A DNA stretch of 13,533 bases. Source: Sulfurimonas sp. (GTDB taxonomy: Bacteria > Campylobacterota > Campylobacteria > Campylobacterales > Sulfurimonadaceae). Shown here piece after piece: positions 1 through 6,825 of the stretch; the stretch's first letter is position 1; every line of letters starts with the position of its first letter. The position numbers and the translations under genes were made by a program. The stretch covers positions 1-13,533 of the forward strand of contig JAGGWO010000033.1 of the NCBI GenBank assembly GCA_021157485.1, written 5' to 3'. The notes below the pieces were generated by a model that did no database searches, was not told the origin of the DNA, and saw only the letters and a program-made list of their open reading frames with translations.

Positions 1-108
1 TCATATGCAAAAGGTGATCCGGTTCCAATTCCGGACTTTGTACCAATTAGTTATGCAATTGTATTTTTAATTATTGCATTAGCATTTAGAAATAGAAAAA
101 TTGTCTAA
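1..108 (+). CDS. C-terminal end of an unidentified protein with a terminal membrane segment (5' truncated)
   Basis: Frame 1 is open from the window edge to a TAA at 106-108, giving 35 residues. A proline-rich stretch (PVPIPDFVP, residues 7-15) is followed by one hydrophobic segment of about 16 residues and a short basic tail (RNRK). The fragment therefore looks like a C-terminal membrane anchor. I do not recognise the family, and the fragment is too short to assign a function. The stop codon lies inside the Shine-Dalgarno region of the next gene, so the two are probably co-transcribed and translationally coupled. It could be the last helix of a polytopic membrane protein or the anchor of an exported protein. 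Confidence 0.65.
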   Translation, partial: SYAKGDPVPIPDFVPISYAIVFLIIALAFRNRKIV

Positions 109-110
109 GG
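107..110 (+). promoter_or_regulatory. Ribosome binding site deciding a TTG start
   Basis: AAGG lies 7 bases before the TTG at 118-120 and overlaps the stop codon of the upstream gene. It supports the TTG as the true start, because the first in-frame ATG is more than 40 codons downstream, inside the conserved part of the family. Confidence 0.6.
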
Positions 111-117
111 CTTAAAC

Positions 118-816
118 TTGGAATTTAGTGGCTTTAGTAAAAAAACTCTGCCTTTTTTAAAAGCTATAAAAAAAAACAACAATAAAGAGTGGTTTGAAGC
201 TCACAGAAGTGAGTATGAAGAACTTATTTTAAATCCATCTCGTGCATTTGTGTCTGAGATGGGAGAACACCTTCAAGCCTTAGAACCAACTATAAACTTC
301 TCACCAAAAATAAACAAATCACTCTATAGAATCTACCGTGATACTCGCAGAATGGGAGCTAATAAAGCACCATTAAAACATCGTATTGGATTTATCTTTT
401 GGCAGGGAAATAACAAACGTATGCAGAGTTCATCTTTTTATATGCACTTTTCTCCAGATGAACTCATGGTGGCAACTGGCGTTAGATGGTTTGAAAAACC
501 GATGTTAGATGCCTTTCGTGAGTATATTTTAGATGATGATAAACGCAACGAATTAGAGGCGATATTAGAGTCAATTAGGGCGAAGGGTTACACTCACTTA
601 GAAAAAGGGTATAAACGCTATCCGAGAGGTTTTAATGCTGATATGCCAAACGCAGACTTGAGTCTCTATAAAGGGATGGCAACATTTAAAGTACTAGACC
701 CGCGTTTGATAGAAGATGGTGAAAAATTAATAGACACTCTTTATAAAATATATGAAGATATGCTGCCCTTACAAAAATATATGTATGAAGTTAGCCTAAG
801 AGTGAAAGAGGATTAG
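118..816 (+). CDS. DUF2461 / TIGR02453 family protein
   Basis: This 232-residue soluble protein matches the DUF2461 family, whose biochemical function is unknown. The N-terminus has the typical pattern F-x-FL-x-x-(L/I)-x-x-NN-x-x-WF followed by a charged stretch (NNKEWFEAHRSEYE, residues 21-34). It is followed by the RDxRR block (RIYRDTRRMGANKAPLK, 71-87), where Lys and Arg residues usually precede KxP(Y/L)K. Then comes a strand-rich section containing FYMHFSPDELMVATG (107-121). No signal peptide or membrane segment is visible. The start is TTG at 118, chosen because it gives the complete family N-terminus and has a well-placed AAGG. The stop codon directly abuts the hemH start, so the gene is part of the same operon as hemH and the HAD gene, although no functional link is obvious. 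Confidence 0.85.
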   Translation: MEFSGFSKKTLPFLKAIKKNNNKEWFEAHRSEYEELILNPSRAFVSEMGEHLQALEPTINFSPKINKSLYRIYRDTRRMGANKAPLKHRIGFIFWQGNNKRMQSSSFYMHFSPDELMVATGVRWFEKPMLDAFREYILDDDKRNELEAILESIRAKGYTHLEKGYKRYPRGFNADMPNADLSLYKGMATFKVLDPRLIEDGEKLIDTLYKIYEDMLPLQKYMYEVSLRVKED

Positions 817-1767
817 ATGAGTAAAGAAGCAGTTGTTTTGTTAAATATGGGTGGACCAAATAATCTTGATGAAGTTGAGATGTTTTTAAAAAATATGTTT
901 AATGATAAAAATATTTTAACAATGAAAAGTAATGTTCTACGTAAAATGATTGGAGGCATGATAGTTTTTAACCGCACAGAGAGTTCTCAAGAGATATATA
1001 GAGAGCTTGGTGGAAAGTCACCTATCGTGGGACATACAAAAAATCTTGTTGAGAAACTGCAAACTAGACTTGGAGAGAATGTTATAGTTGATTTTGCTAT
1101 GAGATATACTCCTCCTTTTGCTGATGAAGTTATAGAAAAATTAAACGCAGAAGACGTAAAGAAAATTTATCTAATCCCTCTTTATCCTCAGTACTCAACA
1201 ACTACAACTAAGTCCTCACTTGAAGATTTTGAAGAGTATTATCATGAAGCACAAGGTGATGCTGTCCTAGTTGAGATAAAACATTTCTTTGAAAATGAAA
1301 CATATAATAAAAGTGTTATTGAAAGAATCAAAGAGAAAGTTGGTTCTGACAACTATAATGACTTTGATATTATATTTTCAGCTCATGGACTTCCTCAAAA
1401 GATAATAGATGCTGGTGATGTTTATCAGAGACATATTCAAAAACATGTCAAACTTTTAAAAGAGATGTTAAAACAAGAGAAGATGGATTTTCATGAAGTA
1501 CATCTGGCTTATCAGTCAAAAGTTGGACCGATGGAGTGGTTAAAACCATCTCTAGAAGATAAGCTAAAAACAGTGAGAAACAGGGGCGTAATAGTTTTTC
1601 CTATTGCGTTTACTATTGATAATTCTGAAACAGATTTTGAACTTGAGATTGAGTACCGTGAAATTTCTGAAAAGTTAGGCTTTAAAAAGTATAGAGTATG
1701 TAGATGTCCAAATGATAGCGACCTCTTTGTTGATGCTCTTCAAGAGATATATGAGAAGATGAAATAA
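817..1767 (+). CDS. hemH: Ferrochelatase, last step of haem b synthesis
   Basis: Ferrochelatase inserts ferrous iron into protoporphyrin IX. The 316-residue length is normal for bacterial single-domain enzymes. The N-terminus has the family signature VVLLNMGGPNN (7-17), followed by NRTESSQEIYRELGGKSPI. The middle carries PLYPQYSTTTT (121-131). The catalytic histidine is H190 in FSAHGLP (187-193), and the conserved glutamate is E271 in the segment DNSETDFELEIEYRE. YQSKVGPMEWLKPS (232-245) is the other conserved block. C295 and C297 sit near the C-terminus, but the four-cysteine pattern of [2Fe-2S] ferrochelatases is not present. The ATG follows the previous TAG without a gap, with AGAGG 5 bases upstream inside the preceding gene. 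Campylobacterota need haem for many c-type and b-type cytochromes. Identity is nearly certain; its membrane association is not visible in sequence. Confidence 0.97.
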   Translation: MSKEAVVLLNMGGPNNLDEVEMFLKNMFNDKNILTMKSNVLRKMIGGMIVFNRTESSQEIYRELGGKSPIVGHTKNLVEKLQTRLGENVIVDFAMRYTPPFADEVIEKLNAEDVKKIYLIPLYPQYSTTTTKSSLEDFEEYYHEAQGDAVLVEIKHFFENETYNKSVIERIKEKVGSDNYNDFDIIFSAHGLPQKIIDAGDVYQRHIQKHVKLLKEMLKQEKMDFHEVHLAYQSKVGPMEWLKPSLEDKLKTVRNRGVIVFPIAFTIDNSETDFELEIEYREISEKLGFKKYRVCRCPNDSDLFVDALQEIYEKMK

Positions 1768-1768
1768 T

Positions 1769-2401
1769 ATGCAGAAAATAGTTATATTTGATATGGACGG
1801 GACACTTCTTGACTCAAAAAAAGATATAACTATCTCTGTAAACCATATACGAAAACGCCACTATAATCTAGAACCGTTAAGTGAGGAGTTTATAGTTGAA
1901 GCTATAAATATGGAGGTGAGAAATCTTCCAAAACTCTTTTATGGCACAGAGGAGTACAAAGATAGTGATAGAGTTCTTTTTGAACAGCACTATTACAAGC
2001 AGTGTGTGCAAAACCCATATCTTTATGAGGGTATAAAAGAGTTACTCCAAGAGTTAGTCTCATCGGGTGTAAAACTATCTGTTGCGACAAATGCTCCAAC
2101 AATTTTTGCTCACAGAATGTTAAACTCATTAGGTGTAGATGAACTTTTTGACGTAATAATAGGTGCAGATAAAGTTAAAATATCTAAACCAAACCCACAA
2201 ATGCTTTTTGAAATTTTAAATCACTATGAGTATGATGAAAAAAAAGACAGAGCTTGGATGATTGGTGACAACTCAAAAGACATGTTGAGTGCGAAAAACG
2301 CAGGTATAAACGCAATGTTTGCAACATGGGGTTTCTCTCCTGAGAGTGAGTATGATAAAACAGTAAAACATCCAAAAGAGATATTAGACATAGTTTTATA
2401 A
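1769..2401 (+). CDS. HAD-superfamily phosphatase (phosphoglycolate phosphatase-like)
   Basis: This 210-residue hydrolase has all four HAD motifs. Motif I is FDMDGT with nucleophile D8 and acid/base D10. Motif II is SVATNAP with T107. Motif III lysine is K140 in KPNP. Motif IV is IGDNSKD with D167 and D171. An alpha-helical cap lies between residues about 15 and 85, as in subfamily I HADs such as Gph or PpaX. The substrate cannot be read from the sequence; phosphoglycolate, pyrophosphate or a sugar phosphate are all possible. The start ATG is one base after the hemH stop, with AGAAG about 10 bases upstream, so it is translated from the same transcript as hemH. The gene ends just before a candidate promoter for the next gene, making it the probable last cistron of this small operon. 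Confidence 0.9.
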   Translation: MQKIVIFDMDGTLLDSKKDITISVNHIRKRHYNLEPLSEEFIVEAINMEVRNLPKLFYGTEEYKDSDRVLFEQHYYKQCVQNPYLYEGIKELLQELVSSGVKLSVATNAPTIFAHRMLNSLGVDELFDVIIGADKVKISKPNPQMLFEILNHYEYDEKKDRAWMIGDNSKDMLSAKNAGINAMFATWGFSPESEYDKTVKHPKEILDIVL

Positions 2402-2408
2402 AAATTTA

Positions 2409-2417
2409 TGATAAAAT
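2409..2417 (+). promoter_or_regulatory. Candidate sigma-70 promoter -10 region for the coiled-coil gene
   Basis: TGATAAAAT lies in the 44-base gap after the HAD gene, with the TAAAAT hexamer at 2412-2417. It is preceded by T/A-rich sequence and has no clear -35, as is usual for Campylobacterota. Transcription from about 2424 would leave a leader of roughly 22 bases containing TAGGAT (2435-2440) before the ATG at 2446. Almost the same string (TTTGATAAAATA) precedes the gene at 13524. Confidence 0.45.
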
Positions 2418-2445
2418 ATCTTAAATTTACTACATAGGATATAAT

Positions 2446-3693
2446 ATGTTTGATATCGACTTACTTATAGCCTTTGCATTTATGGCACTTCTTTTTCTAA
2501 GACAAATCTCTATTTTAAAACAGCCAAACAAGATTAACTATGCTTCTTTGATTATAATTATTGGTACTATCGGTGGGGTTATACACTTCATACTTCATCC
2601 TGATAATGGTGACATTATACTGCTTTTAAGAGAATCATTCATCCCTTTTCTGGTGGGTTTACTTCTTTATATAATCATGAATATTATGCATCAAACGCAG
2701 GAGTCTCAAAGTGCTCGCACTAAAGAGGAGTTTACTAAAGTTCTAGTGAGTGAGATTAGCAATCTTAAAAAGTTTATGTCAGAACTTGAGAGCAGAATGA
2801 GTAATTCTCAAAAAGAGGACCAAAGGGTACAAGAGGAAGTACGTAAGAAATTTCAAGAAGATATAAAAGCACTTGACACCATAAAAGAGAATCAAGCAAA
2901 GTTTTTAGATAAGTTTGATGAGATGGAGTCTTGGCATAACAGTGTTACAAAAGAGTTTGAACACTTTACTGATGTGCAGATGCCCGAACTTGATAATGTT
3001 GTACATAAACATATAGATATACTCAGAGTTGCAGAACAAGACCACTATAATCAAATAAAAGCGACTCTAAGTAAAGCTGTTGAGAGTAGGGGTGATATGT
3101 CTGGTGAGATAGAAGATTTAAAACTGAATTTAGAGAGTATAAAAAATATCTCTGACACAATAGCAAACTCTATAACAGAGCAGACTCTACAGCAACTTTC
3201 AGGTGTCACAAAAGCATTTGAAAATCAGATAATAGCTCTGAAGTCTCATGCGGAGAGTGTTAGAACTTCACTTTCGGAGGGTGATAGTACTCTGGGTAAT
3301 ATCAGAGCACAAAGTGAGATGATTATGAAACAGATGTCACTTTCGTCTCAAAAAATGGATGCACTTGAGAAGCAAAATGATGGACTTCATGATATCTATT
3401 CTAATATAAAAGATTTGATGAAAGATATGGAGATGGTTAAGTCTGATTATGTTAAATCTCAGTCACAACTCCTGCATATATCTCAAGAGTTATCTACATC
3501 AAAAGATGAACAGGTAGATGCTCTTAAAGTACAAGTTGAGTCATTAAGCAGTATCTTGACTACAAAGATAGATGAATCTTTAGACAAACTTCATGAGCAC
3601 TATCATATAGCTGATGAAGATATAACTCAAAGTGTACAAATATTAGCTAAAAAAGCACAGCTTAAAAGTGGTTATACTGAGTTAGATAGCTAA
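2446..3693 (+). CDS. Membrane-anchored long coiled-coil protein of unknown function
   Basis: This is a 415-residue protein I do not recognise as a named family. Three hydrophobic segments lie at about 4-18, 33-50 and 62-81, separated by short loops (QPNKIN and HPDNGD). From about residue 90 to the end it is highly charged and helical, with repeating L/I/V/M spacing typical of coiled coil and almost no proline or glycine. There is no recognisable HAMP domain, no methyl-accepting hairpin tip, no kinase motif and no RmuC nuclease-like domain. The cytoplasmic part probably forms an extended rod or scaffold about 300 residues long. The start ATG has AGGA 6 bases upstream and its own candidate promoter. 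The last 12 bases overlap, tail to tail, the last gene of the opposing nuo operon. A role in cell-envelope organisation or chemosensory-like signalling would be speculation. Confidence 0.8.
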   Translation: MFDIDLLIAFAFMALLFLRQISILKQPNKINYASLIIIIGTIGGVIHFILHPDNGDIILLLRESFIPFLVGLLLYIIMNIMHQTQESQSARTKEEFTKVLVSEISNLKKFMSELESRMSNSQKEDQRVQEEVRKKFQEDIKALDTIKENQAKFLDKFDEMESWHNSVTKEFEHFTDVQMPELDNVVHKHIDILRVAEQDHYNQIKATLSKAVESRGDMSGEIEDLKLNLESIKNISDTIANSITEQTLQQLSGVTKAFENQIIALKSHAESVRTSLSEGDSTLGNIRAQSEMIMKQMSLSSQKMDALEKQNDGLHDIYSNIKDLMKDMEMVKSDYVKSQSQLLHISQELSTSKDEQVDALKVQVESLSSILTTKIDESLDKLHEHYHIADEDITQSVQILAKKAQLKSGYTELDS

Positions 3694-4071
3694 GAGTATT
3701 AGAATAGGGTAGAAAAGAAGCCCTAGGTATGGTAAAAAGCTATTTATAGGTGCTAAAAGTATTAGACTTAACTCTTGAGATAGCTCTCTCTTTTTAAAGA
3801 CCTGCTCAATCAGAAGAATTTTAGTCGCAATATCAAATGTTTTTACAAAAAGTAGTATCATCGCACTTGGAGCGTAGTTTGTCAACATTACAAATCCTAC
3901 AGCAAAGTAGAAAGTAGGGTGCATGATTAAAAAGAGTAAAATATTTTTTGAATAATGCTTATTCATTCGAATTAGCATACCCATTATGCTTGGAGCTTTC
4001 TGCCAACTTATCTCATATATCTCTAGTATTATAAAGAGCAGTATATAGTTTAAGATAACTTCATTTAGCAT
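3682..4071 (-). CDS. Small polytopic membrane protein at the end of the nuo operon
   Basis: This 129-residue protein has about four hydrophobic segments (roughly 4-20, 42-64, 68-90 and 102-128). It is not a recognised Nuo subunit. Charged or polar residues within or next to the segments include E17, E20, D80 and K84, and there is a basic/charged loop between segments 3 and 4 (KKRELSQE, 93-100). It begins 13 bases after the nuoN stop, in the same direction, with a weak GGA upstream, so it is almost certainly the eleventh cistron of the operon. Candidate roles are an accessory subunit or assembly factor of this complex I-like enzyme, or an unrelated passenger. Its 3' end overlaps the convergent coiled-coil gene by 12 bases, which leaves no room for an intergenic terminator. 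Confidence 0.75.
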   Translation of the reverse strand: MLNEVILNYILLFIILEIYEISWQKAPSIMGMLIRMNKHYSKNILLFLIMHPTFYFAVGFVMLTNYAPSAMILLFVKTFDIATKILLIEQVFKKRELSQELSLILLAPINSFLPYLGLLFYPILILLAI

Positions 4072-4084
4072 ACAAATAAATCCA

Positions 4085-5389
4085 TTAGCCTATAAAAACG
4101 GTAGAAGCAAAAATACCAAAATAAACAGTGCCAACAAATAAAATAAGCTGTGCGAATATAGGTAATGCTATCTTTATGTATATTTTTTTGGAACTAAATG
4201 CATCAAAGTAGATTCCTTTTACTATCCAAGCATAATATCCAACGGACAAGGCAGAGTTTAGTAAAGCGATAAGCACTACATACCAAAGACCAGCATCAAC
4301 TCCGGCATAAAATACAACTGCTTTTCCTAAAAAACCAGCAAGCAGTGGAATACCAGCAAGTGAGAATAGTTGGATAGTAAAGAAAAATGCAACTATTCTA
4401 TTTTGTGATGCGAAACCTTTTAACTCTTCTAATGTAGATATATTGTAATTTTTTCTTAAAATATCTAGCACTAAAAAAGCCGCACTTTGCATAAATATAT
4501 AAGCAATTGACATATATAAAATACCATCTTTTGCATACTCACTCTTTACAGCCATAAAAGCTAAAAGCATATATCCAGCATGTGCTATTGATGAGTATGA
4601 CAAAATTTTTGCAATACTTTTTTGAAAAAGTGCCAAAAAATTTCCAAGTGTTATTGTGACTACAGCTAATGTAGCTAATAGTGGTACGTAAAGTTCTATA
4701 TTAGCCATAATAAATGGTGCAAATATCTTAAAACTAGCAAGTGCCACAACAGTTTTTGCAATACCAGTTAATATAGCTGCATGCGAATGACGAACAAGGG
4801 CATACGAGTCGGCTGCCCATCCATGAAAAGGGACAATAGTGAGTTTGTAAAATACCCCAGCAAGCATAATTGATAAGCCGATAACTTCAAAAATATTTTT
4901 ACTCTCAACAGCTGAAAGTAAATCTCCACCACCAATCACATAAAACATTAAACCTAAAAATAAAATTCCTGTTGCAAGTGCAGCAGCAATAAACATTTTA
5001 ACTGCACCCTCAGCTTGTTCTTTTGTCTGTATGTAAGAAACTAATACAATAGAGATAATACTCAAGGCTTCAAATGAGATAACAAAACTTAAAATATTTA
5101 CGCTTTGAAGGAGTAGAATAGAGGCAGCTCCAACAAACAGAGTTTGTGTAATTGTTATATCTTCCTCTATATGAAGAACTAAAGCAAACAAAACAACTTC
5201 TAAAATAAGTTCAAATAGTCTAATGCTCTCGTTACTTGCAAAACCTGTAAGTATTACACTCGCACCATTAAAAGTAAAATATGCACTAACTAATAGAGCT
5301 AAAAGTGCTGTTGGTTTTAGCCATATACTTCTATGTAGAGAGATACTTAAAAGTGCTACAAGAAAAAGGATTGAAAATGCACTAATCAT
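4085..5389 (-). CDS. nuoN: Complex I antiporter-like subunit NuoN (divergent)
   Basis: This 434-residue protein of about 13-14 membrane helices belongs to the proton-translocating antiporter-like family, and is somewhat shorter than E. coli NuoN. Key channel residues are visible: E107 in SFEALS (TM5 glutamate), K182 in FYKLTIVPFHGW, K261 in AKILSYSSIAHAGYM, and K356 in SLAGIPLLAGFLGK (TM12 lysine). The normally conserved stretch after PFHxW, usually PDVYxGAPTPVTAFL, reads instead AADSYALVRHSHAAIL, so this subunit has drifted from canonical NuoN. ATG overlaps the nuoM stop as ATGA, with a strong AGGAGGT (plus-strand 5395-5401) 5 bases upstream. It is expected to sit between NuoM and NuoK in the membrane arm. 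NuoN rather than another antiporter paralogue is inferred from gene order and the TM12 lysine. Confidence 0.92.
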   Translation of the reverse strand: MISAFSILFLVALLSISLHRSIWLKPTALLALLVSAYFTFNGASVILTGFASNESIRLFELILEVVLFALVLHIEEDITITQTLFVGAASILLLQSVNILSFVISFEALSIISIVLVSYIQTKEQAEGAVKMFIAAALATGILFLGLMFYVIGGGDLLSAVESKNIFEVIGLSIMLAGVFYKLTIVPFHGWAADSYALVRHSHAAILTGIAKTVVALASFKIFAPFIMANIELYVPLLATLAVVTITLGNFLALFQKSIAKILSYSSIAHAGYMLLAFMAVKSEYAKDGILYMSIAYIFMQSAAFLVLDILRKNYNISTLEELKGFASQNRIVAFFFTIQLFSLAGIPLLAGFLGKAVVFYAGVDAGLWYVVLIALLNSALSVGYYAWIVKGIYFDAFSSKKIYIKIALPIFAQLILFVGTVYFGIFASTVFIG

Positions 5390-6825
5390 AGAGCACCTCC
5401 TAAAAAGGTATACTGCACAAAAATAGGATTAATGATATCAAATAAAATATTTGGGAAAAGTCCAAAAAGTACAATAGCTATTGCAAAGATTATTAGAGAT
5501 AAAAATTCCATAGGATTCATACTGAATTTTGTTTTTTGTACTATTTCACTCATCTCACCATATACTACACGTCTAAACATCCATATGATATATCCTGCTC
5601 CGACCATAGAGCCAAGTGCAACAACAGCCATCCAAACTCCATCAGCTTTAATAGCACTAATTAAGATACTTAACTCACCAACAAAGCCCATAGTCCCAGG
5701 AAGACCAAGTGCGCCTAAACCAGCTAAAACAAAGATGGCTGAAATATAAGGTGCTTTTTGCATAATACCACCCATATCTTGCATCTGCCATGAGCCAGTT
5801 TTATGATGTAAAAATCCAGCTATTAAAAATAGAGGTGCAATAATAAATGCATGACCTAGCATCTCATAAACAGCAGCACTTAAACCTGCATAACTCATAG
5901 TAGAAATAGCGATAACTACAAGCCCCATATGTGAGATAGAACTATATGCTACCATCTTTTTAAGATGTGTCTCATAGATTGCCATAAAACCAGAGTAAAA
6001 GAGTGTAATAAGACCTAAGGCAAGAATTATCCAAGCATACTGCTGCGATGTTTCAGGTAAGAGTAAAATGACCATTCGTATCATTGCATAAGCACCCATT
6101 TTTAAAAGAACTCCTGCTAGTAAAACAGAGATTGGCGCAGGTGCTTGAACATGTGCATCTGGTAACCATGTATGAAATGGAAAGATTGGTAGTTTTACTG
6201 CAAAACCTATAAAAAGTAACCACCAAATAAGGACAGGTGAAAGTAGTAGTGACTCTTTAACTAGGGTCATATCAAAGGTTCCTGACTCTTTATGTATAAG
6301 GAAAAATGCAAGGATAATAAACATAGAAGCGACATGAGTGTAAAGAAAAAACTTAACTGCTGCATATACTCTTCTCTCTGCTCCCCAAATACCAACTAAA
6401 AAATACATAGGTACTAAAGTAAGCTCCCAAAAGATAAAAAACCATAAAAAGTTTGTACTCATAAATACACCAAAAATAGCACCTGAAAAAGCTATAAGAA
6501 GGTTAAAGTACATCGCTTGATTTTTCATACTCCAGCTCGAAAGAGCCACTAAGATAAGAAGTGATGAAGTTAACACCAGCATAACAACACTGAGTTGGTC
6601 AACTTGAAGAGTTAAAATAAAATCGAACTTCTTAACAGCTAAAAATGAACCCAAATCTAAATAACCTTTACTTGGAAGCTGGCTAAAAAGATTTATAGAA
6701 AAACTGAGCATAAAGGCGAATAAAATAAGTGAGATATACTTACTTAAACTGTTATTTCCTCTTGTCACTAGACTTAAAACTAAGGCTAAAACCAAGGGTG
6801 CAAATATAAACTCTATAGCACTCAC
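5386..6825 (-). CDS. nuoM: Complex I antiporter-like proton channel subunit NuoM
   Basis: This 479-residue polytopic subunit has all the residues expected of a working proton half-channel. E134 lies in FWELTLVPMYFLVGIWG, K211 in FAVKLPIFPFHTWLPDAH, K242 in VLLKMGAY, and H325 in GHAFI. E384 lies in LPGTMGFVGELSIL; this is the TM12 glutamate that distinguishes NuoM from NuoL and NuoN. Length is close to E. coli NuoM. The start is GTG, overlapping the nuoL stop as GTGA, with GGAGGT 5 bases upstream. An ATG two bases before the GTG is in the nuoL frame and runs directly into the nuoL stop, so it is not the start. Translation is probably coupled to nuoL. No damage is seen, so the distal pumping module looks functional. 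Confidence 0.97.
   Translation of the reverse strand: MSAIEFIFAPLVLALVLSLVTRGNNSLSKYISLILFAFMLSFSINLFSQLPSKGYLDLGSFLAVKKFDFILTLQVDQLSVVMLVLTSSLLILVALSSWSMKNQAMYFNLLIAFSGAIFGVFMSTNFLWFFIFWELTLVPMYFLVGIWGAERRVYAAVKFFLYTHVASMFIILAFFLIHKESGTFDMTLVKESLLLSPVLIWWLLFIGFAVKLPIFPFHTWLPDAHVQAPAPISVLLAGVLLKMGAYAMIRMVILLLPETSQQYAWIILALGLITLFYSGFMAIYETHLKKMVAYSSISHMGLVVIAISTMSYAGLSAAVYEMLGHAFIIAPLFLIAGFLHHKTGSWQMQDMGGIMQKAPYISAIFVLAGLGALGLPGTMGFVGELSILISAIKADGVWMAVVALGSMVGAGYIIWMFRRVVYGEMSEIVQKTKFSMNPMEFLSLIIFAIAIVLFGLFPNILFDIINPIFVQYTFLGGAL

Noticed and set aside
817..1767. An iron-sulfur ferrochelatase
   Set aside because: Only two cysteines (C295, C297) lie near the C-terminus; the four-cysteine pattern of [2Fe-2S] ferrochelatases is absent.
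1902..2375. Minus-strand reading frames inside the HAD phosphatase gene
   Set aside because: They are antisense to a gene with all four HAD motifs, show no recognisable domain and have no ribosome binding site that I can see.
3705..3725. Hairpin TAGGG/CCCTA as a terminator between the convergent operons
   Set aside because: The stem is only 5 bp with an 11-base loop, no U-tract follows on either strand, and it lies inside the coding sequence of the membrane protein.
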